64,000 nucleotides of DNA from Cytophagales bacterium (GTDB lineage Bacteria > Bacteroidota > Bacteroidia > Cytophagales > JAAEPT01), in assembly GCA_024232295.1 (NCBI GenBank), contig JAAEPT010000103.1:1-64000 (forward strand). The letters are read 5' to 3'. Made by a program: the position numbers and the translations under genes. The notes under the pieces were generated by a model. That model was not told the DNA's origin, made no database searches, and saw only the letters and a program-made list of their open reading frames with translations. The first letter of the stretch is position 1. Each line of letters opens with the position of its first letter. Positions 11,409-21,572 of this stretch are shown here, piece after piece.

Positions 11409-13175
11409 ATGAGTAGCAAGAATACACTTATCGAAATTGCTTGGGAAGTTTGTAATCAAGTAGGAGGAATCTACACGGTAATTCGTTCTAAAGTTCCTGC
11501 TATGATGCAAGGCGTTGATGGAGATTACTTACTTGTAGGACCCTACTTCAATAACCATGAGTTTGAGTCAATCGAAGATGCTGATGACGAATACTTTGAG
11601 GTAGTCCAAAAAATGCGTAGCATGGGCTATGAAGTACACTATGGGTATTGGTTGGTAACAGGAAAACCCAAAGTAGTATTGATAAACCCCAAAAGTGCTT
11701 TTGATCAATTAGGTGCAGTACAATATGAACTTTGGGAACACCATGATATTTCTAGCCCTGGAGGAGATGATTTATTAAATGATGTGATTGCCTTTGGATT
11801 TTTATCCAAAGTATTTTTGGCAGAATTAGCTCTTCTAAGAGATGAAGTAAAAGTACATATCCATGAATGGATGGCAGGAGTTTCGATTCCTCTTTTGAGA
11901 AAAGATCAAGTACCTGTACGTGTTGTATTTACAACGCATGCTACTTTATTAGGGCGTTATTTGGCAATGAATGACCCTAATTTCTATGATCATATTCATA
12001 CATTTGATTGGATAAAAGAAGCTACTTATTTTAATATTGATGCACAAGTACGCATTGAACGTGCTGCTGCTCATGGTGCAGATATTTTCACAACAGTAAG
12101 TGAGGTTACAGCCAAAGAATGTATTCATTTATTGGGAAGACAACCAGAAATTATCTTACCAAATGGATTGAATGTAGAGCGTTTTAGCTTTTTGCATGAA
12201 TTCCAAAGTTTGCACAAAGAATACAAAGAGAAAATTCATGAGTTTGTGATGGGACACTTCTTCCCTAGTTACAACTTTGATCTAGATAAAACGATTTATT
12301 TCTTTACTTCTGGACGTTTTGAATACACAAACAAGGGATATGACCTAACACTAGAAGCCTTAGCAAGATTGAATTATCGCTTGCAGCAAGAGGGTTCTGA
12401 TATTACGGTGGTAATGTTCTTTATCACAAAACAGCCTTATCATTCTATTAATGTTGGAGCCATGGAGTCTCGTGCATTGATGGAAGAACTAAGAGAGACT
12501 TGTCAAGCAATTCAGAAGCAAGTAGGAGAACGATTATTCTTCACTGCTGCAAATAGTGAGAGTGATTTACTACCTGCTCTAGATTCGTTTGTAGATGAAT
12601 ACTGGCGTTTTAGATACCGTAGAACAATCCAATCTTGGAAATCTGATGCTTTGCCACCAGTGGTAACACATAACTTAGTGGATGATGATAAAGACCCAAT
12701 TTTAGGTTTCTTAAGAAATTCAAATATGGTCAATAATCGTCATGATAAAGTAAAAATTGTTTATCATCCAGATTTTATTGCTTCTACCAATCCACTTTTC
12801 CACATTGACTATACTCAATTTGTACGTGGTTGTCACTTAGGTATTTTCCCTAGTTATTATGAACCTTGGGGATATACTCCATTGGAATGTGTAGTACGAG
12901 GTGTACCTGCTGTAACAAGTGATTTATCTGGTTTTGGTGATTATGTTTTCAAACACTTACCAAATGCTGATGAAAAAGGACTTTATGTAGTAAATCGAAA
13001 AAACAAAAGTTTTGAAGAATCTGCTGAACAGTTAACTGACCAAATGTATCACTTTGTGAAACAAAATAGACGTGAGCGTATTAAGCAACGTAATAGTGTA
13101 GAAACAATGGCTGATGAATTTGATTGGGGAAAACTAGTTGAATTCTACTTGAAAGCTTATCGTATGATAAAATAA
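11409..13175 (+). CDS. Glycogen synthase, GT3 family (eukaryote-like)
   Basis: IAWEVCNQVGGIYTVIRSK N-terminus, HIHEWMAG, GLNVERF, FPSYYEPWGYTPLECVVRGVPAVTSDLSGFGDY. Confidence 0.92.
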   Translation: MSSKNTLIEIAWEVCNQVGGIYTVIRSKVPAMMQGVDGDYLLVGPYFNNHEFESIEDADDEYFEVVQKMRSMGYEVHYGYWLVTGKPKVVLINPKSAFDQLGAVQYELWEHHDISSPGGDDLLNDVIAFGFLSKVFLAELALLRDEVKVHIHEWMAGVSIPLLRKDQVPVRVVFTTHATLLGRYLAMNDPNFYDHIHTFDWIKEATYFNIDAQVRIERAAAHGADIFTTVSEVTAKECIHLLGRQPEIILPNGLNVERFSFLHEFQSLHKEYKEKIHEFVMGHFFPSYNFDLDKTIYFFTSGRFEYTNKGYDLTLEALARLNYRLQQEGSDITVVMFFITKQPYHSINVGAMESRALMEELRETCQAIQKQVGERLFFTAANSESDLLPALDSFVDEYWRFRYRRTIQSWKSDALPPVVTHNLVDDDKDPILGFLRNSNMVNNRHDKVKIVYHPDFIASTNPLFHIDYTQFVRGCHLGIFPSYYEPWGYTPLECVVRGVPAVTSDLSGFGDYVFKHLPNADEKGLYVVNRKNKSFEESAEQLTDQMYHFVKQNRRERIKQRNSVETMADEFDWGKLVEFYLKAYRMIK

Positions 13176-13195
13176 AAAATTAATGATATACAAAT

Positions 13196-13228
13196 GAGAG
13201 GTTGTCCATACAGACAACCTCTTTTTGT
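13196..13228 (+). terminator. Terminator of GT3 gene
   Basis: GAGAGGTTGTC-cata-CAGACAACCTCTTTTT. Confidence 0.8.
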
Positions 13229-13252
13229 TTTCGATACAAAAAAGAAAAAAAA

Positions 13253-13825
13253 ATGATCATTTATATACATGGTTTCAATTCAAGTGGAAATGGTAGCAAA
13301 TCGCAGAAACTAAAAGAATTATTTCCGAATGCAGCAGTTTTTTCTCCTAGTTATGATTCTTCTGATTTTAACTCCATAGAATTGATGATTCAAGAAATTG
13401 AAAAAGCTGTTGAAAAACAGGATTCTAAGCCTCTATTTATTGGTTGTTCATTAGGTGGGTATTTGAGTCAATACTTGGCAAAACACTTTGGAACAAAAGG
13501 AATTTTACTCAATCCAAGCTACTCTCCTACCAAACGATTACAAAGAGCGTTGGGAGAAAATACAATGTATTCCACTGGAGAAACATACATTCAAACACAA
13601 GAAAACCTTGAGATTCTAAAAAAGTATGAATTATCACCAGAGGAATTAAAAATGGTAGATATTTCGGTTTTCACAAATAAGGATGATGACCTTATCCCTT
13701 ACCAAGAAGTTGTAAAGTACTATTCCAATAAACCCGTAACCATATTTGAAGAAGGTGGACATCGGTTTGAAAACCTAGAAGATATTCACAGAGTGATTAT
13801 AACAGCATATCAAAATATAAAGTAG
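13253..13825 (+). CDS. YqiA/YcfP-type alpha/beta-fold esterase
   Basis: MIIYIHGFNSSGNGSKSQ, nucleophile GCSLGGYL, C-terminal GGHRFEN. ORF-track start 13202 overlaps a terminator; the ATG at 13253 is preferred. Confidence 0.85.
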   Translation: MIIYIHGFNSSGNGSKSQKLKELFPNAAVFSPSYDSSDFNSIELMIQEIEKAVEKQDSKPLFIGCSLGGYLSQYLAKHFGTKGILLNPSYSPTKRLQRALGENTMYSTGETYIQTQENLEILKKYELSPEELKMVDISVFTNKDDDLIPYQEVVKYYSNKPVTIFEEGGHRFENLEDIHRVIITAYQNIK

Positions 13826-13862
13826 AAAAAAAGCTCATTCCAATAATTGAAATGAGCTTTTG
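13826..13862 (+). terminator. Terminator
   Basis: AAGCTCATT-ccaataattga-AATGAGCTTTT. Confidence 0.7.
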
Positions 13863-13890
13863 TATCTTCTTATAAATACTTTAAATGACA

Positions 13891-14359
13891 TTAACTGTCT
13901 GTCCCTAAATTAGAAATTATGTCAAACAATTCCTCTCTTGAAATATCATCATTGATTTTAATAGCAGGAAAAAATCCTAATTGAAAAAAGGACTGACATT
14001 TTCTTACAAACTCATAATATTGTTCATCTGTTAATTCTTCATAATCCTTTACTGAATCCGGAAAAACCTCATCCCATTAATTTATGAATCTTTTCTGTTT
14101 TAAATTGAGGAGTCTCATACCAACCATCTCCATATTCTTACCAAATATTGATCATACCAAGTAACCTTAAGGGGTCTTCAGCATCAAAACACTTATTCCC
14201 TTTCTTTGCAATAAATTTCCCTAACATATCAGATTCATGATCTTCAGGATAAGGATACAAAAAAACTTCAAAGCCCTTTTGTTTAATCATTGTTAAAGCC
14301 ATGTTATACAGATTGGGGTGATCTGTCATCCTCACATAACCATCTTGTTCTTCATTCAT
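13891..14359 (-). pseudogene. Decayed small cytosolic protein gene
   Basis: ORF 14138..14359 ends at an in-frame TAA after GMINIW. Reading continues EYGDGWYETPQFKTEKIHK, then after a frameshift WDEVFPDSVKDYEELTDEQYYEFVRKCQSFFQLGFFPAIKINDDISREELFDIISNLGTDS*. Confidence 0.75.
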
Positions 14360-14405
14360 TAACTTAAAAAATGTTGATGTACTAGAAATCTAATTACTTT
14401 ATTTC

Positions 14406-14569
14406 GAAGTCATTTAAGGTTTTGTTGACAAAACACAAATAAGTATCTGTATTTCAGTTAGTTAACATCTACTTTGATTAGTACTATAAATATCTAACTA
14501 AAAGTAAGATTGTTTTGCTGTAAATCAGTCAGTTACACAGTTATGAAACCTAAAACTTTAAATCACTTC
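14406..14569. mobile_element. MITE-like element, copy 1 (164 bp)
   Basis: Terminal inverted repeats GAAGTCATTTAAGGTTTT / GAAGTGATTTAAAGTTTT (16/18); flanking 3-bp duplication TTC; ~93% identical second copy at 55930-56093. Confidence 0.8.
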
Positions 14570-15394
14570 TTCTTTAAAATCAATGTGATAATGTTCATCA
14601 TGTAAAGAATTAATTAATGGTCCTAGCTTTTGAACAATATAAATACCACTATTTTTTAACTCTTTTCCACACTTAGCAGCAAACAACTCATCTTTTAACT
14701 CGACCTTAATAATCACTTTTGCAATAGCTAAACCATTTTGTTTGGCAGTCTTATTCAAAGTCAAAAGGTGTTCAACAACAGCATCAAAATCAATGGAAAC
14801 AGTTTGATCTTCACTATACTTTCCATCATTATCAAAATCCAACCAGTAATGATTTTTTCCTGTATTATCAAGATCATAATAAGGTTGATTATTTTTGATT
14901 AAAGGCATCATAAAATCCACACTTAACCCATTTTGATGAGTTCTATGTGGATACAACTTGCCTCCATGTTCATGAGAACATTCCATGATCTGATATTGTC
15001 GATTATTAGGTTCTAGTTTTTGGTAAGTCTGAACAACAGCATCTCTCACCTTAATATTTGTAAAAGCTCTTTTTGCCAAATAGCTTGAAGTATCAAAATA
15101 TTTATAATTTTTTCCTGTATAAGGCATCAAAACTCCATTATGAAGAGAACCATTTGACACTGTACCTCTAGACTCACTGCTGGTAATATTCTGTATACTA
15201 TATTTTTGATAAAACTGCTCTATTGGAGTTAGTTCCTCTGAATCAATTTCAAGTTGAGTATTTGAAGTATCACCAAGTGTTGTTTCAATCATACTTGATG
15301 TATTGGCTGTTCCTTCAATTGTTAGGTTTTGAACTTGAGTATTACATGAAGACAAAATAGATAAGAAAACTAAAGAAGAGAGTAAATATTTCAT
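14558..15394 (-). CDS. Penicillin-insensitive murein endopeptidase-like (LAS/M74-type) lipoprotein
   Basis: Lipobox SILSSCNTQ, HRTHQNGLSVDFMMP and DEHYHIDF metallopeptidase motifs; last codons lie in the MITE end. Confidence 0.8.
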   Translation of the reverse strand: MKYLLSSLVFLSILSSCNTQVQNLTIEGTANTSSMIETTLGDTSNTQLEIDSEELTPIEQFYQKYSIQNITSSESRGTVSNGSLHNGVLMPYTGKNYKYFDTSSYLAKRAFTNIKVRDAVVQTYQKLEPNNRQYQIMECSHEHGGKLYPHRTHQNGLSVDFMMPLIKNNQPYYDLDNTGKNHYWLDFDNDGKYSEDQTVSIDFDAVVEHLLTLNKTAKQNGLAIAKVIIKVELKDELFAAKCGKELKNSGIYIVQKLGPLINSLHDEHYHIDFKEEVI

Positions 15395-15573
15395 ACAGAT
15401 TTAAGTTAATGATGGAAGTTCGCATCACACACAATTTATGTACCAATACAACTCAAATCTATTTTTTGATGATTTGTAAATTGACAAAAGTCATGTTGCT
15501 AATTGAGTTTCATCATAGAACTAAACTTCATAACTGGTGAAATTGAGGTAAATAATAACAAAAATCAGTACCT

Positions 15574-15972
15574 ATGGATAATACACTAATTAATGATGTA
15601 AAAATGAGTTATGGTAGATGTTGCTTATCTCCTGTTTTTTTTGATGATTTTTATGACACATTTCTTAAATCAAATCCAAAGATTAAGGAAAAGTTTGTAA
15701 ATACTGATTTAGAAAAACAGAAGAGTCTTTTGAAACATGGAATCTCTTATTTATTGATGTTTTATGAAGGAAAGCATATTGCTAAATTTAAAGTAAGTGA
15801 ACTAAAAGAAACACATTCCAAAAGAGGACTTGATATCTCTGTAGATATGTATAATGATTGGCTAAAGTCTCTTTATATATGTATCAAAAAACATGATCCA
15901 AATATTTCAAAAGACTTGATGAAAGCTTGGCATGAAGTGCTCTCTTATTCAATCAGAAGAATGGCATCTTAA
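15574..15972 (+). CDS. Globin-fold protein
   Basis: Globin-like pattern: FYDTFLKSNPKIKEKFVNTDLEKQKSLLKHGISYLLMFYEG ... HSKRGLDISVDMYNDWLKSLYICIKKHDPNISKDLMKAWHEVL. Confidence 0.7.
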   Translation: MDNTLINDVKMSYGRCCLSPVFFDDFYDTFLKSNPKIKEKFVNTDLEKQKSLLKHGISYLLMFYEGKHIAKFKVSELKETHSKRGLDISVDMYNDWLKSLYICIKKHDPNISKDLMKAWHEVLSYSIRRMAS

Positions 15973-16023
15973 TTTCTTTTCAACTTCAGGTTTTATCTAT
16001 CCAAAACCTGAAGTTGAATTACA

Positions 16024-16482
16024 TTACAAATAGGGTAAGGAACTTATGATAGTTGCGATAATTCCAGAACTAATTACTCCTCCCCAAATACAAGCATTCT
16101 TATTATCAAACCCTAAATCATAGATTACAAATTCATAGATAGGAGCACCCTGCCCATCCAATAAAAACCAAGGATCTATAATTAATGAAAAAGGACCTGT
16201 CACAAAGCCTGCACAAAAGTTTGCAGGAGAGTTATCTATATTTACTTCATTTTCTTCTATAGAAAATGAGCTATTACCAATAATTAGGTTATCATTAACA
16301 TAATTTGAATAATAGTTTTCAATTGCTTTTTTGTCCATTGATTCTATTGCATTTTCCAAGACAACTAATTGCTCAAACTCTTTTTCTAACTCATCATTAT
16401 CAATAACGAATAAACTGAGGTTGTCGGCAAATGAAAAACTTGATAAAGTGATTAGTAGGATAATTAATAATTTATTTTTCAT
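16024..16482 (-). CDS. Hypothetical secreted protein
   Basis: 152-aa ORF with signal peptide (MKNKLLIILLITLSSFSFA). Confidence 0.6.
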   Translation of the reverse strand: MKNKLLIILLITLSSFSFADNLSLFVIDNDELEKEFEQLVVLENAIESMDKKAIENYYSNYVNDNLIIGNSSFSIEENEVNIDNSPANFCAGFVTGPFSLIIDPWFLLDGQGAPIYEFVIYDLGFDNKNACIWGGVISSGIIATIISSLPYL

Positions 16483-16610
16483 AGACTTTGGAGGGTAAAA
16501 GTGATAGTCTATGAATTTATCGAATCATTAGATAAAAGTCAACTCACAAAAGAGGATTGAGGATGAAACATTTAAGATTATTATTTCAAAATAAAATTCT
16601 GAAGTTTCCC

Positions 16611-18119
16611 CTAAACTATCTTCAAAATTTCCTCCAAATGTGTACGGTTATTTGCTAGACGAGGAACTTTGTGTTGTGCTCCTAATTTTCCTCTCTTCTT
16701 CATCCAATTATAAAATGTTCCTTGTGGAACATTATGAATTTTAGGAAAACGTAAAGCAATATCTTGATAACGTTTTGCCTCATAATCAGAATTGATTTCT
16801 TTGAGCTTGTTATCCAAAATATGACAAAACTTATCAAAATCAGTTGGTTGTTTTTCAAACTCAATAATCCATTCATGTCCTCCATTCTGATTTCCTTCAA
16901 AGTAAAGAGGACCAGCAGTATAATTACTAATTTTTGCTTCAGTATATAAACAAGCTACTGAAATGGCTTTTTCTGCATTATCCACAATCAACTCTTCACC
17001 AAAAGCATTGATAAAGTGCTTGGTACGTCCTGTAATTCTAAATCGGAAAGGGTACAATGTTGTAAATTGAATGGTATCTCCTATCAAATACCTCCAAAGC
17101 CCTGCATTGGTAGAAATTACCAAAGCATAATTTTTACCCAACTCTACTTGGTCTAATGTTAGTGCTGATGAATTTTCTTCACCAAAGTGCTCCATGGGAA
17201 TGAATTCATAAAAAATTCCTAAATCAAGCATCAATAACATTTCTCCTGTATTGGGTCTGTCCTGAATGCCTATAAAACCTTCAGAAGCATTGTATAGCTC
17301 CAAATAATTCATTTCAGGTTTTGGAAGTAGCTCCTTAAAAAGTTCACGATAAGGTTCAAAGGAAACAGCTCCATGTCCATACAACTCCAAATTTGGCCAA
17401 ACCTCCAAAATATTATCTGCTTTTGTTTTGTCCAATACTTTTTGAATCAAAACCAACATCCATGTGGGTACACCAGCCAAACTGGTAATATTTTCCTTGA
17501 TGGTTTCTTCTGCCATTTGCTCAATCTTACTTTCCCACTCTGACATCAAAGCAGTTTTGAGTCGAGGTGCACGAGCATATTTAGCCCAAGCAGGTAAGTT
17601 CTGAATAACTACTCCCGAAATATCACCATAAGATGAGCTAGGATTATCTGGATTGATTTGATGAGTCCCTGCTATAGAAAGGCTTTTTCCTGTAAACAGG
17701 TTTACATTTTCATAATTGTGTGCATAAAGTGAAAGCATATCTTTTCCTGCCTTAAAATGACAATCGACCAAGGCTTCTTGTGAGACAGGAATAAATTTGC
17801 TTTTTGCATTGGTTGTACCTGATGATTTGGCAAACCATTTAATTTTGGAACCCCAAAGAATATTTTGTTCTCCTCTAAGTACTCTTTCTATATAAGGAAA
17901 AATATCCTCATAAGTAGAGATAGGAACACGTTCTTGAAAAGTTTGTATGCTTGTAATTGAAGCATAATCATATTTTTTACCCCATTCCGTATTTTTAGAT
18001 TGTACCAAAAGTTTTTGCAGAAGCTCTTGTTGAACCTCCACAGGATATTTCAAAAATAATTCGATTTGATGAATTCGTTTTTTGAGTACCCAAAAAAGAA
18101 CGGAGTTAAAAAGTTTCAT
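16611..18119 (-). CDS. GH3 auxin-responsive promoter family protein
   Basis: TIQTFQERVPISTYEDIFPYIERVLRGEQNILW, AKSSGTTNAKSKFIPVS, ITGRTKHFINAFGEELIVDNAEKAI. Confidence 0.93.
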   Translation of the reverse strand: MKLFNSVLFWVLKKRIHQIELFLKYPVEVQQELLQKLLVQSKNTEWGKKYDYASITSIQTFQERVPISTYEDIFPYIERVLRGEQNILWGSKIKWFAKSSGTTNAKSKFIPVSQEALVDCHFKAGKDMLSLYAHNYENVNLFTGKSLSIAGTHQINPDNPSSSYGDISGVVIQNLPAWAKYARAPRLKTALMSEWESKIEQMAEETIKENITSLAGVPTWMLVLIQKVLDKTKADNILEVWPNLELYGHGAVSFEPYRELFKELLPKPEMNYLELYNASEGFIGIQDRPNTGEMLLMLDLGIFYEFIPMEHFGEENSSALTLDQVELGKNYALVISTNAGLWRYLIGDTIQFTTLYPFRFRITGRTKHFINAFGEELIVDNAEKAISVACLYTEAKISNYTAGPLYFEGNQNGGHEWIIEFEKQPTDFDKFCHILDNKLKEINSDYEAKRYQDIALRFPKIHNVPQGTFYNWMKKRGKLGAQHKVPRLANNRTHLEEILKIV

Positions 18120-18127
18120 GATAAAAA

Positions 18128-18865
18128 TTACTCAAAAACTTTACGATTTAGCTTAAAGTGATCACCTAAGTATACTTCTCTTACTAGTTTATCGCTTGCT
18201 AATTCCTCAGCAGAACCAGATTTTAAGATTGTTCCTTCAGATAAAATATAAGCTCTATCAGTAATTGATAATGTTTCATTTACATTGTGATCTGTAATCA
18301 AAATGCCAATGTTCTTCTTCTTCAGCTTCCAAACAATTGACTGAATTTCTGCTACTGCAATGGGGTCAACTCCTGCAAAAGGTTCATCAAGCAATACAAA
18401 CTTAGGATTTACAGCCAAAGCCCTAGCAATTTCTGTTCTTCTACGTTCTCCACCAGAAAGCACCATTCCTAAGTTTTTGCGAACATGAGTCAAAGAAAAT
18501 TCTTCTAATAATTCCTCTACAATCTCTTTTTGCTTTTTCTTTGGATAATCAGTCATTTCAAGAACAGCTTTGATATTCTCTTCTACTGTTAGCTTTCTGA
18601 AAACAGAAGCTTCTTGAGCCAAGTATCCCAAACCTCTTTGTGCACGCTTATAAACTGGTAGTTTTGTTACATCCTCTTCCCCTAATAATACATTACCTGA
18701 ATTAGGTTTTACTAAACCCACTATCATATAGAAGGCTGTCGTTTTTCCTGCACCATTAGGACCTAGTAGTCCTACAATTTCTCCTTGTTCTACATGCACA
18801 GAAACATCATTAGAAACTGTACGAGAACCATATTTTTTGACGAGGTTTTTTGCTTGTAAAATCAT
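18128..18865 (-). CDS. lptB: LPS export ABC transporter ATP-binding protein
   Basis: [61 protein letters not shown]. Start at [13 protein letters not shown] (ORF extends to 18952). Confidence 0.95.
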   Translation of the reverse strand: MILQAKNLVKKYGSRTVSNDVSVHVEQGEIVGLLGPNGAGKTTAFYMIVGLVKPNSGNVLLGEEDVTKLPVYKRAQRGLGYLAQEASVFRKLTVEENIKAVLEMTDYPKKKQKEIVEELLEEFSLTHVRKNLGMVLSGGERRRTEIARALAVNPKFVLLDEPFAGVDPIAVAEIQSIVWKLKKKNIGILITDHNVNETLSITDRAYILSEGTILKSGSAEELASDKLVREVYLGDHFKLNRKVFE

Positions 18866-19108
18866 GAGAACGAATAAAACAATGATTGGACCACTAATTA
18901 AAGTAGTGAATTTAAGTTTTTTTTGAGGATTTAAAAATAAAAAAGAAAACACGAATATTGGCTGGGAACCTGTTTTAGTGTTTTCTAGATAGTTTATTAG
19001 CTAATCAGTTTGGGTAATTTCATAGCTAGTATAATTATATGCCACTTCTATTGAGTATAGAAGTTTATTATAGATTGAATATGTTATTATAAACGAAAAG
19101 CTTTCTGA

Positions 19109-20767
19109 TTAGGTTTTATAAAATTGAATATCTTTTATAAATAATTGCAATTGGCTTTTTCCTTTAAATGAATTTTCTTCCACAGTATAAGCCAAACTAA
19201 AAGAAACTCCATGACGAAAATAAGGAACAAAATGGCTCATATTAAAGCCAATAGCAGAAGCTTTGTTTTGTTGCTCATCATAAACTTCAAGTTTGATGTG
19301 TTTGTTTTTGAGAACTGATAACTTAGAAAAATAAAGATTATGAGAAACAAAAATAGGTTTTGAATTCTTTTGACCGAAAGGTTCTAATTTTTCAATTATT
19401 CGAAGTAGTTGACGGTTAATATTTTGTAAAGGCAATATCGCATCAATTGCTAATTCCTTCTCTTGAACTTCTTCTGATAAATGTTTTTTTGCTTTTGCAT
19501 CAAACATTTCCTTAAATAATTCAAAATTATCATACTTTAGTTTTAGACCACCAGCCAAAGCGTGTCCTCCAAACTGAATCAATACTTCTTCACATTCCTT
19601 CATCAATTCATAAACATTCGTTCCTTCTACTGAACGGGCAGAACCTACTAACTCATCCTTTGATTGTGTTAGGATAATTGTAGGTCTATGGTATTTTTCC
19701 ATGCATTGAGAAGCAACAATTCCGACTAAACCTTTGTGCCAATGAGGAGCAAAAAGTACAGTAGTAGAAGCCATCTGTAGATTCACATCATTGTCAATCA
19801 TATTCAAGGCTTCTTGAGTCATTTTTTGTTGAATTTCCTTTCGTTGTATGTTTAGTTTATCTAAATGTCTTGCTTTTCCTTTTGCTTGAATAAATGTATC
19901 ACTTAGTAACAAATCAACAACAAGGCTTGCACTTTCCAAGCGACCACCTGCATTAATTCTTGGAGCAATTCCAAAACTAATTGTTTCACTATCAATCTTA
20001 TCTCCCAAAGCACCAGCTACATCAAGCATTGCCCTTAGTCCCAAAGAAGGCTTTTCATTCAACTGCTTTAAACCATAATGCACAAATATTCGGTTTTCAT
20101 TCAACACAGGAACCATATCTGCACAAGTTGCGGCAGCCACTATATCCAAATACTCATACAAAAGATCTAGGCTATATTCTTGTTCAATGCACCATGCTTG
20201 TAACAACTTGAAAACAACTCCACATGCACATAATTCTTTGAAAGGATACTCACAACCTTTTTGCTTTGGGTTTAGAATGACTGTGGCAGGAGGCAATACT
20301 TCTGAGGGAAGATGATGATCACAAATCAAAACATCAATTCCTTCTTGTTCTGCTTTGGTTAGGTTTTCATGAGCACTAATTCCACAGTCAACTGTAATTA
20401 TCAAATCAATCTTCTTTTCAATCGCATAATCAATACCTTGTTCAGAAACTCCATAGCCTTCCTTGTATCGATCAGGAATATAGTACTCAATACCATCTGT
20501 GTATTGCTTCATAAAAGCACAGAATAGAGAAACAGAACTTGTTCCATCTACATCATAATCTCCATAAACCAAAACCTTCTCTTTCTGATCAACCGCTTGT
20601 TTTAACCTTTCTATAGCTTCTTTCATTCCTTTCATAGAAAAGGGATTATGCAAATCAGATAATGAAGGGTGCAAAAACTGTTGGATGATGGCTTCTTCCT
20701 CTACACGATGAGCAAGTAATTGTTCTAATAAGTCATTTTTTTCGGTTTTTAAAAATTTCCACTGCAT
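19109..20767 (-). CDS. recJ: Single-stranded-DNA-specific exonuclease RecJ
   Basis: VYGDYDVDGTSS, ITVDCGIS, CDHHLPS, GGRLESA, GGHALAGG. Confidence 0.96.
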   Translation of the reverse strand: MQWKFLKTEKNDLLEQLLAHRVEEEAIIQQFLHPSLSDLHNPFSMKGMKEAIERLKQAVDQKEKVLVYGDYDVDGTSSVSLFCAFMKQYTDGIEYYIPDRYKEGYGVSEQGIDYAIEKKIDLIITVDCGISAHENLTKAEQEGIDVLICDHHLPSEVLPPATVILNPKQKGCEYPFKELCACGVVFKLLQAWCIEQEYSLDLLYEYLDIVAAATCADMVPVLNENRIFVHYGLKQLNEKPSLGLRAMLDVAGALGDKIDSETISFGIAPRINAGGRLESASLVVDLLLSDTFIQAKGKARHLDKLNIQRKEIQQKMTQEALNMIDNDVNLQMASTTVLFAPHWHKGLVGIVASQCMEKYHRPTIILTQSKDELVGSARSVEGTNVYELMKECEEVLIQFGGHALAGGLKLKYDNFELFKEMFDAKAKKHLSEEVQEKELAIDAILPLQNINRQLLRIIEKLEPFGQKNSKPIFVSHNLYFSKLSVLKNKHIKLEVYDEQQNKASAIGFNMSHFVPYFRHGVSFSLAYTVEENSFKGKSQLQLFIKDIQFYKT

Positions 20768-20811
20768 TGTATTGATAGGCTTTTGAGTATCTAAAAATAG
20801 TTGATTTGAAA

Positions 20812-20850
20812 CAAAAAAAGACTACCTCTAATGAAAGTAGCCTTTTTATA
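20812..20850 (-). terminator. Terminator downstream of msrA
   Basis: AAAGaCTACcTCtaatGAaaGTAGcCTTT hairpin with flanking A/T runs. Confidence 0.6.
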
Positions 20851-20875
20851 TATGAAGCTATATGTATTTGCGTGG

Positions 20876-21496
20876 TTATTTCTTTTTCAATTTTTCTGAG
20901 AAAGCCTTTTGGAATTTTGTCAACTTTGGTTGAATTACAAAGCTACAATAAGGTTGTTTCCCCTTATTATTTGCAAAATAATCTTGGTGTCCTGCTTCTG
21001 CCTCATAGAAAATTTTCAATGGACTTACCTCAGTGACAATTAGCTTACGGTAAGTACCAGAATTATCTAATTGGTCAATGTATTCTTCTGTTTGCTTCTT
21101 TTGCTCTTCTGAATGATAAAGAACAATTGATCGGTATTGAGTTCCTGTATCCGCTCCTTGGCGGTTGAGAGAAGTGGGGTCATGTGTTTTGAAGAATACT
21201 TCTAATAATTCCTTAAAAGTGATTACACTAGGGTCAAAAGTAATTTGTACAACCTCTGCATGTCCAGTATAGCCTTTGCACACCTCTACATACCTAGGGT
21301 TTTCTGTATGCCCACCAGCATATCCAGATATCACCGTTGAAACTCCTTCTAATTCTTGAAATATGGCTTCTACACACCAAAAACACCCTCCTCCAAATGT
21401 TGCTTTTTCCATCTTTTTAGTTTGATTTTGCGCTTGAACAAAGAGACTAAAAAGTAAACAGATAATTACCAAATATGTTTTTCTTACGTTTGCCAT
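20876..21496 (-). CDS. msrA: Peptide-methionine (S)-S-oxide reductase
   Basis: ATFGGGCFWCVEAIFQELEGVSTVISGYAGG, GTQYRSIV; N-terminal signal sequence. Confidence 0.96.
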   Translation of the reverse strand: MANVRKTYLVIICLLFSLFVQAQNQTKKMEKATFGGGCFWCVEAIFQELEGVSTVISGYAGGHTENPRYVEVCKGYTGHAEVVQITFDPSVITFKELLEVFFKTHDPTSLNRQGADTGTQYRSIVLYHSEEQKKQTEEYIDQLDNSGTYRKLIVTEVSPLKIFYEAEAGHQDYFANNKGKQPYCSFVIQPKLTKFQKAFSEKLKKK

Positions 21497-21572
21497 ATGC
21501 CGTATTTTTATTTTAAAACTTCCATTTTTATTATAAAATATCAGTCAGCTAAACGACACTTATATTAAATAA

